A DNA stretch of 18,935 bases from positions 1 through 18,935 of the forward strand of contig CAAEUZ010000112.1 of assembly GCA_900759385.1 (NCBI GenBank), in the 5' to 3' direction. The notes below the pieces were generated by a model that was not told the DNA's origin, did not search any database, and saw nothing but the letters and a program-made list of their open reading frames with translations. This document shows positions 13,077-18,935 of this stretch, in pieces (within the stretch, counting starts at the first letter, position 1; every line of letters begins with the position of its first letter). This DNA is from an uncultured Oscillospiraceae bacterium (GTDB lineage Bacteria > Bacillota > Clostridia > Oscillospirales > Oscillospiraceae). The translations under genes and the position numbers were made by a program.

Positions 13077-13208
13077 AGGCGCGTTTTGGCCAAATTTATA
13101 TGGCACGAATATTGTGCAGACTGCGCAAGGCGCCCCCCGGCGCGGCAGCTTTTTCGCCGCGGGACGCAAATCAACCGCTGGTTTGGTGCTTTTTCGCGTC
13201 CGGTGTTC

Positions 13209-13236
13209 TATAATACCTGCGACAGGAGGTCCTGTC
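13209..13236 (+). promoter_or_regulatory. -10 element and SD-embedding dyad of the XRE gene
   Basis: A perfect -10 TATAAT (13209-13214) lacks a good -35: TTGGTG at 13183-13188 is 20 nt away. Just downstream, GACAGGA (13221-13227) and TCCTGTC (13230-13236) form a 7-bp inverted repeat with GG in the centre. It contains the AGGAGG ribosome binding site and abuts the TTG start codon. It can be an operator for the XRE protein, or an RNA hairpin hiding the ribosome binding site. Confidence 0.6.
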
Positions 13237-14139
13237 TTGGACAATGTTAAGACGGGCGCACTGATAAAGCAGCTGCGCCGGGACAAGGGCATGACGCAAA
13301 AGGATCTGGCCGGACAGCTGCACATAACCGACCGCGCCGTATCAAAATGGGAGCGGGGCATCTCGGCCCCGGACATCTCTTTGCTCGAGCCTCTCTCGGA
13401 GATACTCGGCGTATCCGTCGTGGAGCTCATCCGCGGCGAGCTGGCGGAGAGCGCCGCGCCGGAGGCGGAGAGCGCTGCGCGTGAGACGCTGGACTACTCC
13501 CGCTCGGAGCTCAGGCGCCGGACCAGGACTCTCCGGCTGAGGCACCTGCTCATAGCCTTGGGCGCGGTGCTGCTCGCCGCGCTCGTGTGTTTTGCCGCGC
13601 TGTCGTACAGCGGCCGGCTGTATATAATCGACGACGTGGATTCGCCAGACGGCACGGCGAACGTCACGGTCTACAGCAAGGGCTTTTCCGGCTGGGGTCA
13701 TGGCTTCTCCACGCGGGACGCGGTATCGCTCGTGCTCCGGGATTCGTCCAGCCGCGGGCGCATAACTTACGGGGACTGCAGGTACGCCGGGCTCTGGTGG
13801 GCGCCGGACGGCAGCAAGTACGTCCTCGCGCTCGAGGGCTGGGACGGAGAGGGCAATACATCCCTCATGCTCAACTGGTGGGACGATAACTCCGAGAGCA
13901 ATCTTGACTTTTACCTCTCCTCCGCGGCCTACAGCTGCGGCCTGCCCGGCAGCGGGGACGACTACTGGCTCTTCCACGATAACGTCGAGTTCCGCTTTGT
14001 GCAGTGGGCCGGGGACAGCGAAAACATGCTTATCAGCTACACCCTCAAGGCCCCGGACGGCACGGCGCGCAGCGGCTACTTCTGGTATAACTGCATGACC
14101 AAAGAGGCGGACGGCTTGCTGGAGCTGGGACGCGAATAA
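13237..14139 (+). CDS. XRE-family regulator with membrane helix and extracellular domain
   Basis: From a TTG start at 13237 the product is 300 aa. It has a Cro/C1-type HTH (about 6-60; MTQKDLAGQLHITDRAVSKWERG), a linker, a basic stretch (RRRTRTLRLRH), a membrane helix (about 103-123) and an extracellular domain of about 175 residues. The latter is rich in Trp, Asp, Gly and Ser, with repeated strands such as GLWWAPDGSKYVLALEG that recall TolB/beta-propeller units. I chose TTG because AGGAGG is 7 nt upstream and MDNVKTGALIKQLR is the normal start of this HTH type. The open frame back to 13030 lacks any such site and contains the divergent promoter. It probably senses something outside the membrane; ligand and targets are unknown. 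Confidence 0.8.
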   Translation: MDNVKTGALIKQLRRDKGMTQKDLAGQLHITDRAVSKWERGISAPDISLLEPLSEILGVSVVELIRGELAESAAPEAESAARETLDYSRSELRRRTRTLRLRHLLIALGAVLLAALVCFAALSYSGRLYIIDDVDSPDGTANVTVYSKGFSGWGHGFSTRDAVSLVLRDSSSRGRITYGDCRYAGLWWAPDGSKYVLALEGWDGEGNTSLMLNWWDDNSESNLDFYLSSAAYSCGLPGSGDDYWLFHDNVEFRFVQWAGDSENMLISYTLKAPDGTARSGYFWYNCMTKEADGLLELGRE

Positions 14140-14168
14140 AAAATTCCGCCATAAAGGCGGAATTTTTT
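14138..14168. terminator. bidirectional terminator after the XRE gene
   Basis: AAATTCCGCC (14141-14150) pairs with GGCGGAATTT (14156-14165) around ATAAA, with As before and six Ts from 14163 at the end. It begins at the stop codon of the XRE gene and isolates the sigma-serpin operon. Confidence 0.9.
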
Positions 14169-14181
14169 ATACCCGGCGCAC

Positions 14182-14204
14182 AACATTTTGCTTTAAAATA
14201 CGAC
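14182..14204 (+). promoter_or_regulatory. candidate ECF-sigma promoter (AAC-N16-CGAC)
   Basis: AAC (14182-14184), followed by a T-rich stretch, is 16 nt from CGAC (14201-14204). The layout matches ECF promoters of the Bacillus sigma-W/sigma-X kind (AAC, T-run, N16-17, CGAC or CGTA). There is no good sigma-A pair here: TATAAA at 14206-14211 lacks a -35. Transcription would start some 20 nt before the GTG at 14230, consistent with autoregulation by the sigma factor. Confidence 0.4.
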
Positions 14205-14229
14205 TTATAAAATGAGAGGGGGCGCGAAC

Positions 14230-14787
14230 GTGGAGGACTCGCGGATAATAGAGCTGTTCAACAGCCGCGACGAGGCGGCCATTACCGAGACCGAGCGCAA
14301 GTACGGCGCATACTGCAGGTGCGTCGCGCTTAACCTGCTCGGCGTGCACGAGGACGCGGACGAGTGCGTAAACGACGCGCTGCACGCGGCCTGGAACGCC
14401 ATACCGCCGGAATCCCCTGCCTCGCTCAAGGCCTTTCTCGGCCGCATCACGCGCAACATCTCTGTCAGCCGCTGGCGGCGCGACCACGCCAGGAAACGCT
14501 TCAGCGGCGTGGATGTGCTGCTCAGCGAACTCAACGACTGCGTACCGGAAAGCGTGGCACTCGACGAGCTGCTGGAGCGCCGCCGTCTCTCGGAGCTCAT
14601 CAGCGCCTGGCTGGACACCCTCAGCCGCGCGGACAGCGCGCTCTTTGTACGCCGCTACTGGTACGGCGAGAGCGTCGCGTCCCTCGCGCGCGAGGCCGGC
14701 TGTACGGCGAGCCAGCTCACCCAGCGCATGCTGCGGCTCAGGCGCAGGCTCAAAGCCCACCTTGAAGCGGAAGGAGCGACAACATGA
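14230..14787 (+). CDS. ECF-type RNA polymerase sigma factor
   Basis: The 185-aa product has sigma region 2 (about 20-88; DADECVNDALHAAWNAIPP for core binding, then FLGRITRNISVSRWRRDHARKR near the -10 recognition helix). A short acidic linker (92-115) and region 4 (about 116-180) follow; the HTH in region 4 is VASLAREAGCTASQLTQRMLRLRRRLKAHL. I chose GTG 14230 (MEDSRIIELF) because AGAGGGGG lies about 7 nt upstream and this is the usual start in the family; an ATG at 14212 would add six residues but lacks a site. It overlaps the serpin gene by 4 nt (ATGA), so the two are translationally coupled. Such sigma factors are normally held by a membrane partner encoded next to them. Confidence 0.88.
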   Translation: MEDSRIIELFNSRDEAAITETERKYGAYCRCVALNLLGVHEDADECVNDALHAAWNAIPPESPASLKAFLGRITRNISVSRWRRDHARKRFSGVDVLLSELNDCVPESVALDELLERRRLSELISAWLDTLSRADSALFVRRYWYGESVASLAREAGCTASQLTQRMLRLRRRLKAHLEAEGATT

Positions 14788-16244
14788 AGGACAACGAAAA
14801 GATATTTGACGGTATCACCGGCATCCGTGACGACCTGGTGGAGGGCGCGCAGCAGCAGGAGCTCAGGCCCAAGCGCCCGGCGCGCAGGCGCTGGCTGGGC
14901 GCCGTGGCGGCCGTGCTGGCCGTGGCGCTGGTCGCGGGCTACTTTTTCTGGCCGGGCAGCAGCCCCGCCGCCACCGACGCCTACGCCGTAAGCGAGGCGC
15001 AATACCCGCAGATGGCCCCGTACCCGGACGAGAACAAGTATATCTCCGCCGACGGCTCTTTTGACAGCGACGGCTTTTCCCAGGTGTATGAAGCCTGGTG
15101 GGAAGACCAGCGCGCACAGCGGCGCGCAGCGGGCTACGCCGACGGCCTGGAGGGCTTCTTCACCGCCGGTACTCGGCAGTTCCTCTCCGGCTCCGCGGGA
15201 GAGAACCTCGCGTACTCGCCGCTGAACGTCTACATGGCCCTGGCCATGCTGGCCGAGCTCACCGGCGGGGAGAGCCGCGCGCAGATCCTGGACCTGCTGG
15301 GCGCGGACAGCATCGAGGCGCTGCGGCAGCAGGCCAGCGACGTCTGGAACGCCAGTTACCGCTCGGACGGCGCGGTAGAGAGCATACTGGCCAGCTCCGT
15401 CTGGCTCAACGAGGACGTAAGCTTCAACCAGGACACGATGGACACCCTCGCGGACACGTATTACGCCTCCAGCTTCCGCGGCGAGATGGGCTCGGCGGAC
15501 TTCAACAAGGCGCTGCAGGATTGGCTCAACGAGCAGACCGGCGGGCTGCTGTCCGACCAGACCGGCAGCATCGAGCTGGAGCCGGAAACCGTCCTCGCCC
15601 TCGCCACTACGGTCTATTTCCGCGCCAAGTGGAACAATGAGTTCCAGGAATCCGGCACGGAGCCCGGCATCTTCCACGCCGCCGGGGGCGATGTAACCGC
15701 CGACTTCATGCACCGGAGGGACAGCAGCAGCTATTATTGGGCGGAGAATTTCTCCGCCGCCTCACTGGGCCTGGAAAACGGCGGGCGCATGTGGTTCATC
15801 CTGCCCGACGAGGGCACCGGCACAGACGCGCTGCTGGAAGGCGGCGCGTACATGGAGCTGGTGCTCGACCCCGAGAGCTGGGCGGACCAGAAATTCCTCA
15901 TGGTGAACTACTCCGTGCCCAAGTTTGACATATCCAGCCAGACCGACCTCACCTCCGGGCTCAAGTCCCTGGGGATCACGGACGTGTTTGACCCCGACAT
16001 CAGCGATTTCAGCCCCATGACGGACGATATGGACGGCATATTCGTGAGCCAGGCACAGCACGGCGCCCGCGTTGCCATCGACGAGGACGGCGTCAGCGCA
16101 GCCGCCTACACAGTTATAGCCAACGCAGGCAGCGCCGCCCCGCCGGACGAAGAGGTGGACTTCACCGTTGACCGCCCCTTCATCTTCGTCATAACGAACC
16201 AGGACTCCCTGCCTCTCTTCACCGGCGTGGTGAACCAGCTCTGA
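14784..16244 (+). CDS. membrane-anchored serpin, putative sigma-factor partner
   Basis: 486 aa in three parts. The cytoplasmic N-terminus (1-36, MKDNEKIFDGITGIRDDLVEGAQ) resembles the start of membrane proteins encoded after ECF sigma factors in Clostridia. A membrane helix (about 37-55) follows a basic RPARRR. An extracellular serpin fold covers about 118-486. Serpin marks are NLAYSPLNVYMALAML (141-156), TTVYFRAKW (275-283), VPKFDISS (378-385), GITDVFDPDISDFSPM (397-412) and DRPFIFVI (463-470). The reactive-loop hinge EDGVSAAAYT (434-443) keeps P15 Gly436 and P12-P10 Ala439-441. Counting 17 residues from E434 puts P1-P1' at S450-A451, suggesting inhibition of elastase- or subtilisin-like proteases. 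ATG 14784 overlaps the sigma gene, and GGAG lies 9 nt upstream. The serpin call is secure; inhibition and sigma control are inferred. Confidence 0.88.
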   Translation: MKDNEKIFDGITGIRDDLVEGAQQQELRPKRPARRRWLGAVAAVLAVALVAGYFFWPGSSPAATDAYAVSEAQYPQMAPYPDENKYISADGSFDSDGFSQVYEAWWEDQRAQRRAAGYADGLEGFFTAGTRQFLSGSAGENLAYSPLNVYMALAMLAELTGGESRAQILDLLGADSIEALRQQASDVWNASYRSDGAVESILASSVWLNEDVSFNQDTMDTLADTYYASSFRGEMGSADFNKALQDWLNEQTGGLLSDQTGSIELEPETVLALATTVYFRAKWNNEFQESGTEPGIFHAAGGDVTADFMHRRDSSSYYWAENFSAASLGLENGGRMWFILPDEGTGTDALLEGGAYMELVLDPESWADQKFLMVNYSVPKFDISSQTDLTSGLKSLGITDVFDPDISDFSPMTDDMDGIFVSQAQHGARVAIDEDGVSAAAYTVIANAGSAAPPDEEVDFTVDRPFIFVITNQDSLPLFTGVVNQL

Positions 16245-16313
16245 ACGGGCCGTATACAATATATAATATAGGGCCGGCACAAACGGCTCATGCCGCAGCG
16301 CACCGCCCATGAC

Positions 16314-16345
16314 AAAAGGCACTTCCCGCGGGAAGTGCCTTTTTT
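16314..16345. terminator. bidirectional terminator between serpin gene and asnB
   Basis: A fully palindromic 22-nt stem (GGCACTTCCCG and its complement, 16318-16339) is preceded by AAAA and followed by six Ts (16340-16345). It serves the sigma-serpin operon (+) and, with four Us, the asnB end (-). The remaining 16245-16425 contains only an AT-rich patch at about 16250-16270 and no gene. Confidence 0.9.
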
Positions 16346-16425
16346 AATACTCCGTTCAAAACCGCCCGGGGACGGTGAGGTTTCCGCCCCCGAGCACAGA
16401 AGAGAAAGAGAGTGGGAGGAGCTGT

Positions 16426-18006
16426 TCAAACGCCGCTGTCGCCGTAGTTGGCGAGCACGCGCGCGCTGGGGTCGTCCACGTCGCAGCCGGGCCAGGTGCG
16501 GTTGGGCATCCAGAAGTCCCTGACCATGGCGGACTGACCGGGATAGTGCTTTTCGAAAATCTCGCGGTAGAGCAGGCTCTCCTTGGTGAAGGGCTGCGCA
16601 TGGGAGTACTGCCTGCGCTTTTCCTCGAACTCGGCGTCGGTGTACCTGCTCTCCGCGTACTCCTTGAGGTCATCCACCATGGAGTGGCCCACGGCGTCCG
16701 AAAAGGCCGCCTTCTGCCGCCAGAGCAGGTCGTGCGGCAGCCAGCCGTCGCGCTCAAAGGCGTGGCGCAGCAGGTATTTGCCGATGCCGTGCCGGTTCAT
16801 CTTCAGCGCCGGGTCCAGGCCCATGACATACTTGACAAAGAAGATGTCGCCGAAGGGCACGCGCGCCTCAAGGCTGTTCACGCTGATACAGCGGTCTGCG
16901 CGCAGCACGTCGTACATGTGTATCTCGTCGATGCGCTTTTTGCTCTCGGCCTGGAAGTCCTCCGGAGTTGGCGCGAAATCCGTGTACTTGTAGCCGAAGA
17001 GCTCGTCGGAGATCTCGCCGGTGAGCAGCACGCGCACGTCGGTGCGCTCGTGGATGGCCTTGCAGCACAGGTACATGCCCAAACTGGCGCGGATGGTGGT
17101 GATATCATAGGTGCCCAGGATGCCGATGAGGCTGTCGAGCGCGCCGAGCACCTCCTCGCGCGTCATGGTTATCTCCATGTGCTCGCTGCCGAGGAAGTCG
17201 GCGCAGTGGCGGGCGTACTTGAGGTCGATGGGGTCGGTATCCATGCCGATGGCGAAGGTGCGGATGGGCTTTTGCAGCAGCCGCGTGGCGATGGAGCAGA
17301 CCAGGCTGGAGTCAAGGCCGCCGGAGAGGAGGAAGCCCAGGGGCGCGTCGGAGTCCAGGCGCTTGTCAACCGCCTGTATCAGCAGCTCGCGGATGTGGCG
17401 GCAGGCCGTCTCCTCGTCGTCGCGGCAGTATTCGCTCACGGTGGTGAGGTCGGCGTAGCGGTGGAACTCCCCGTCCCAGTAGTGCCCGGGAGGGAAGGGC
17501 ATTATCTTCGGGCAGAGCCCGACCAGGTTCTTGGCCTCGCTGGCGAACACCATCCCGCCTGCGGGCAGCTCGCCGTAATACAGCGGCCGGATACCCAGCG
17601 GGTCCCGCGCGGCGATGAACCGGTCGCGGCGCGAGTCGTAGATGATGAGGGCGAACTCCGCATCCAGCATGGCGAACATGTCCGTGCCGTATTCGCGGTA
17701 CATGGGCAGGAGTATCTCGCAGTCAGAGCCGGACTGGAAGCGGTAGCCCATGCCGACCAGTTCGGTCTTGATGGGCCGGAAGCCGTAGAGCTCGCCGTTG
17801 CACACGCACATGTCCCCGTCGAGGCGGAAGGGCTGCATGCCGTTGGGGCTCAGGCCCATGATGGCAAGGCGGTGGAAGCCCAGCCAGCCCTTGCCGCACT
17901 CGACAAAGCGGCTCATGTCGGGCCCGCGGGAGAGGGTACGGTTAAAGCCCTCAACCGCCAGCCCGCGCGAGACCGTGCGTCTCGTGAAGCCGATTATCGC
18001 GCACAT
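16426..18006 (-). CDS. asnB: asparagine synthase (glutamine-hydrolysing)
   Basis: The 526-aa enzyme makes asparagine from aspartate, ATP and glutamine. The N-terminal class II glutaminase domain uses Cys2 after Met removal. It also shows RGPD (27-30), HRLAI (45-49), CNGE (69-72) and ARDPLGIRPLYYG (133-145). The C-terminal synthetase has the ATP pyrophosphatase loop SGGLDSS (228-234), then FAIGMDTDPIDLKYAR, LLTGEISDELFGY and LEARVPFGD. ATG 18006 is separated from the glutamine synthetase stop by one base and has no good ribosome binding site, so translation is probably coupled to glnA. The glutamine made upstream is its nitrogen donor. Stop at 16426-16428; the terminator at 16314-16345 follows. 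Confidence 0.94.
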   Translation of the reverse strand: MCAIIGFTRRTVSRGLAVEGFNRTLSRGPDMSRFVECGKGWLGFHRLAIMGLSPNGMQPFRLDGDMCVCNGELYGFRPIKTELVGMGYRFQSGSDCEILLPMYREYGTDMFAMLDAEFALIIYDSRRDRFIAARDPLGIRPLYYGELPAGGMVFASEAKNLVGLCPKIMPFPPGHYWDGEFHRYADLTTVSEYCRDDEETACRHIRELLIQAVDKRLDSDAPLGFLLSGGLDSSLVCSIATRLLQKPIRTFAIGMDTDPIDLKYARHCADFLGSEHMEITMTREEVLGALDSLIGILGTYDITTIRASLGMYLCCKAIHERTDVRVLLTGEISDELFGYKYTDFAPTPEDFQAESKKRIDEIHMYDVLRADRCISVNSLEARVPFGDIFFVKYVMGLDPALKMNRHGIGKYLLRHAFERDGWLPHDLLWRQKAAFSDAVGHSMVDDLKEYAESRYTDAEFEEKRRQYSHAQPFTKESLLYREIFEKHYPGQSAMVRDFWMPNRTWPGCDVDDPSARVLANYGDSGV

Positions 18007-18007
18007 A

Positions 18008-18935
18008 TCAATACTGGATCATGTACCGCGCCAGCTCCCAGTCGGTGACCTGCGTGCGGTATTCGTCCCACTCGCGCATCTTGCCCTCGACGTAGCGGGG
18101 GAAGACGTGCTCGCCCAGCGCGGCGGCCATCAGTTCGTCGCTCTCCAGGGCGCATACGGCCTCCTCCAGGGAGCCGGGCAGGTTGTCAATGCCGTTGGCG
18201 AGACGGGTGGCAGCGTCCATGGCGAAGATGTTCTCGGTGATCTCCGCGGGGGCCTCGAGCCCGCGCTCGATGCCGTCCAGGCCGGCGGTCAGGCACAGGG
18301 CCAGGGCCAGGTAGGGGTTGCAGGCGGGGTCGGGGTTGCGCAGCTCCACGCGGGTGCTCTGGCCGCGGGCGGCGGGGATGCGGATGAGCGCGCTGCGGTT
18401 GCTGGCGCTCCAGGCCAGGTAGCAGGGGGCCTCATAGCCGGGTACCAGGCGCTTGTAGCTGTTGACCAGCGGGTTGGTCACGGCGGTCATGCCGCGCACG
18501 TGGGCCAGCAGGCCGGCTATGAAGCTGTAGGCCTCGCCGGAGAGCTGGCGCTCGCCCTCGGGGTCGAAGAAGACGTTCCTTCCGTCCTTGAAGAGGCTCA
18601 TGTTGGTGTGCATGCCGCTGCCGTTGATGCCGAACACCGGCTTGGGCATGAAGGTCGCGTGCAGCCCGTGCTGCTGGGCCAGGGTCTTGACGGTCATGCG
18701 GAAGGTCATGATGTTGTCCGCGGCGGTGAGGGCGTCGGCGTACTTGAAGTCGATCTCGTGCTGGCCGGCAGCGACCTCGTGGTGGCTGGCCTCTATCTCA
18801 AAGCCCATGGACTCCAGAGCCATGCAGATGTCGCGGCGGACGAACTCGCCGTGATCCACAGGGCCGAGGTCGAAGTATCCGGCCTCGTCGCCGGTCTTGG
18901 TGGTGGGGCGGCCGTGCTCGTCGGTCTCAAACAGG
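18008..18935 (-). CDS. glnA: glutamine synthetase type I, C-terminal part (partial at right edge)
   Basis: The frame stays open past the window edge, so only about the last 308 residues are seen; the GTG at 18859 is internal, not a start. The visible part is the GSI catalytic barrel. It has YFDLGPVDHGEFVRRDI near the edge, EASHHEVAAGQHEIDFKY (metal-binding glutamates and the HEVA segment), INGSGMHTNMSLF (glutamate/ATP site), NPLVNSYKRLVPGYEAP, RIPAARG...RVELRNPDPACNPYLALA, and the C-terminal end EWDEYRTQVTDWELARYMIQY. The ending resembles the short GSI-alpha type of Firmicutes, which is not adenylylated; I see no adenylylation-tyrosine motif in the expected C-terminal region. It assimilates ammonia into glutamine and feeds AsnB, encoded 1 nt downstream. 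Confidence 0.95.
   Translation of the reverse strand, partial: LFETDEHGRPTTKTGDEAGYFDLGPVDHGEFVRRDICMALESMGFEIEASHHEVAAGQHEIDFKYADALTAADNIMTFRMTVKTLAQQHGLHATFMPKPVFGINGSGMHTNMSLFKDGRNVFFDPEGERQLSGEAYSFIAGLLAHVRGMTAVTNPLVNSYKRLVPGYEAPCYLAWSASNRSALIRIPAARGQSTRVELRNPDPACNPYLALALCLTAGLDGIERGLEAPAEITENIFAMDAATRLANGIDNLPGSLEEAVCALESDELMAAALGEHVFPRYVEGKMREWDEYRTQVTDWELARYMIQY

Noticed and set aside
13085..13117. TTTGGCCAAA palindrome and GCAC-N7-GTGC in the 79-aa/XRE intergenic region
   Set aside because: Short palindromes of this size are expected by chance and are not placed over a clear promoter element.
16250..16270. AT-rich patch containing TATAAT after the serpin gene
   Set aside because: No -35 at the right distance on either strand and no gene start downstream before the terminator, so it is not called as a promoter.
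16375..18048. Open frame of 557 codons on the + strand
   Set aside because: Antisense to asnB, which has full catalytic motifs; the + frame has no ribosome binding site and low-complexity Val/Gly/Ala/His composition.
1..18935. CRISPR array, tRNA or rRNA genes, insertion sequences, attachment sites
   Set aside because: I saw no regularly spaced repeats with spacers, no cloverleaf-type sequence, no transposase motif and no integrase anywhere in the window.

Overview
The window looks like a chromosomal segment of a GC-rich, anaerobic gut-type Firmicute (Clostridia, probably Oscillospiraceae-like). The grounds are strong AGGAGG-type ribosome binding sites on a high-GC coding background, a tRNA-Trp T-box leader, several XRE regulators fused to membrane segments, an ECF sigma/membrane-protein pair, and a GSI-type glutamine synthetase next to AsnB. 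This assignment is an inference; no rRNA or other marker gene is present. I see no tRNA, rRNA, CRISPR array, insertion sequence or phage module.

Left part (1-3960): a small exported protein (- strand) is divergent from a short XRE regulator (492-734), with recognisable promoters and repeated TYAACTCA boxes between them. A convergent strong hairpin separates these from a three-gene - strand operon that reads SDR oxidoreductase (2996-2211), GNAT acetyltransferase (2170-1694), Mrr-type restriction endonuclease (1668-766). The SDR promoter (TTGACA-17-TATCCT) is divergent from an XRE regulator with membrane helices (3162-3857); a perfect 10-bp dyad lies between them.

Middle (3959-9792): a complete branched-chain amino acid (or related amide/amino acid) ABC importer operon on the - strand: livJ-type lipoprotein, livH, livM, livG, livF, then a cytidylate-kinase-like gene 22 bp after livF. 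The permease and ATPase genes overlap by 4 to 8 nt. The operon starts from an exact consensus promoter (TTGACA-17-TATAAT), followed almost at once by a terminator-like hairpin with a U-run. Four more hairpins and a candidate 52-codon ORF follow before livJ, so a leader of about 265 nt is very likely regulatory.

Right of it, a membrane-anchored C39-like cysteine peptidase (9976-10917) is preceded by four 11-bp-phased GATACAA-like repeats. Next comes a TrpB2-type tryptophan synthase beta subunit (11318-12694) behind a readable T-box whose specifier is TGG and whose antiterminator bulge is TGGC, both matching tRNA-Trp. A 79-aa protein of unknown function (- strand) is divergent from a third XRE regulator (TTG start at 13237) with a membrane helix and an extracellular domain; its Shine-Dalgarno sits inside a perfect dyad.

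Right end: an ECF sigma factor (14230-14787) overlaps by 4 nt a membrane-anchored serpin (14784-16244), preceded by an ECF-like promoter. The serpin has a cytoplasmic N-terminal segment, one membrane helix, an extracellular serpin fold and a plausible inhibitory reactive loop. It takes the position in which ECF sigma factors usually have their anti-sigma partner. This is the most interesting candidate for an undescribed system: a protease-sensing serpin that may control its own sigma factor. The window closes with asnB (18006-16426) directly downstream of a glutamine synthetase (partial, running off the right edge), a glutamine-to-asparagine nitrogen assimilation pair.
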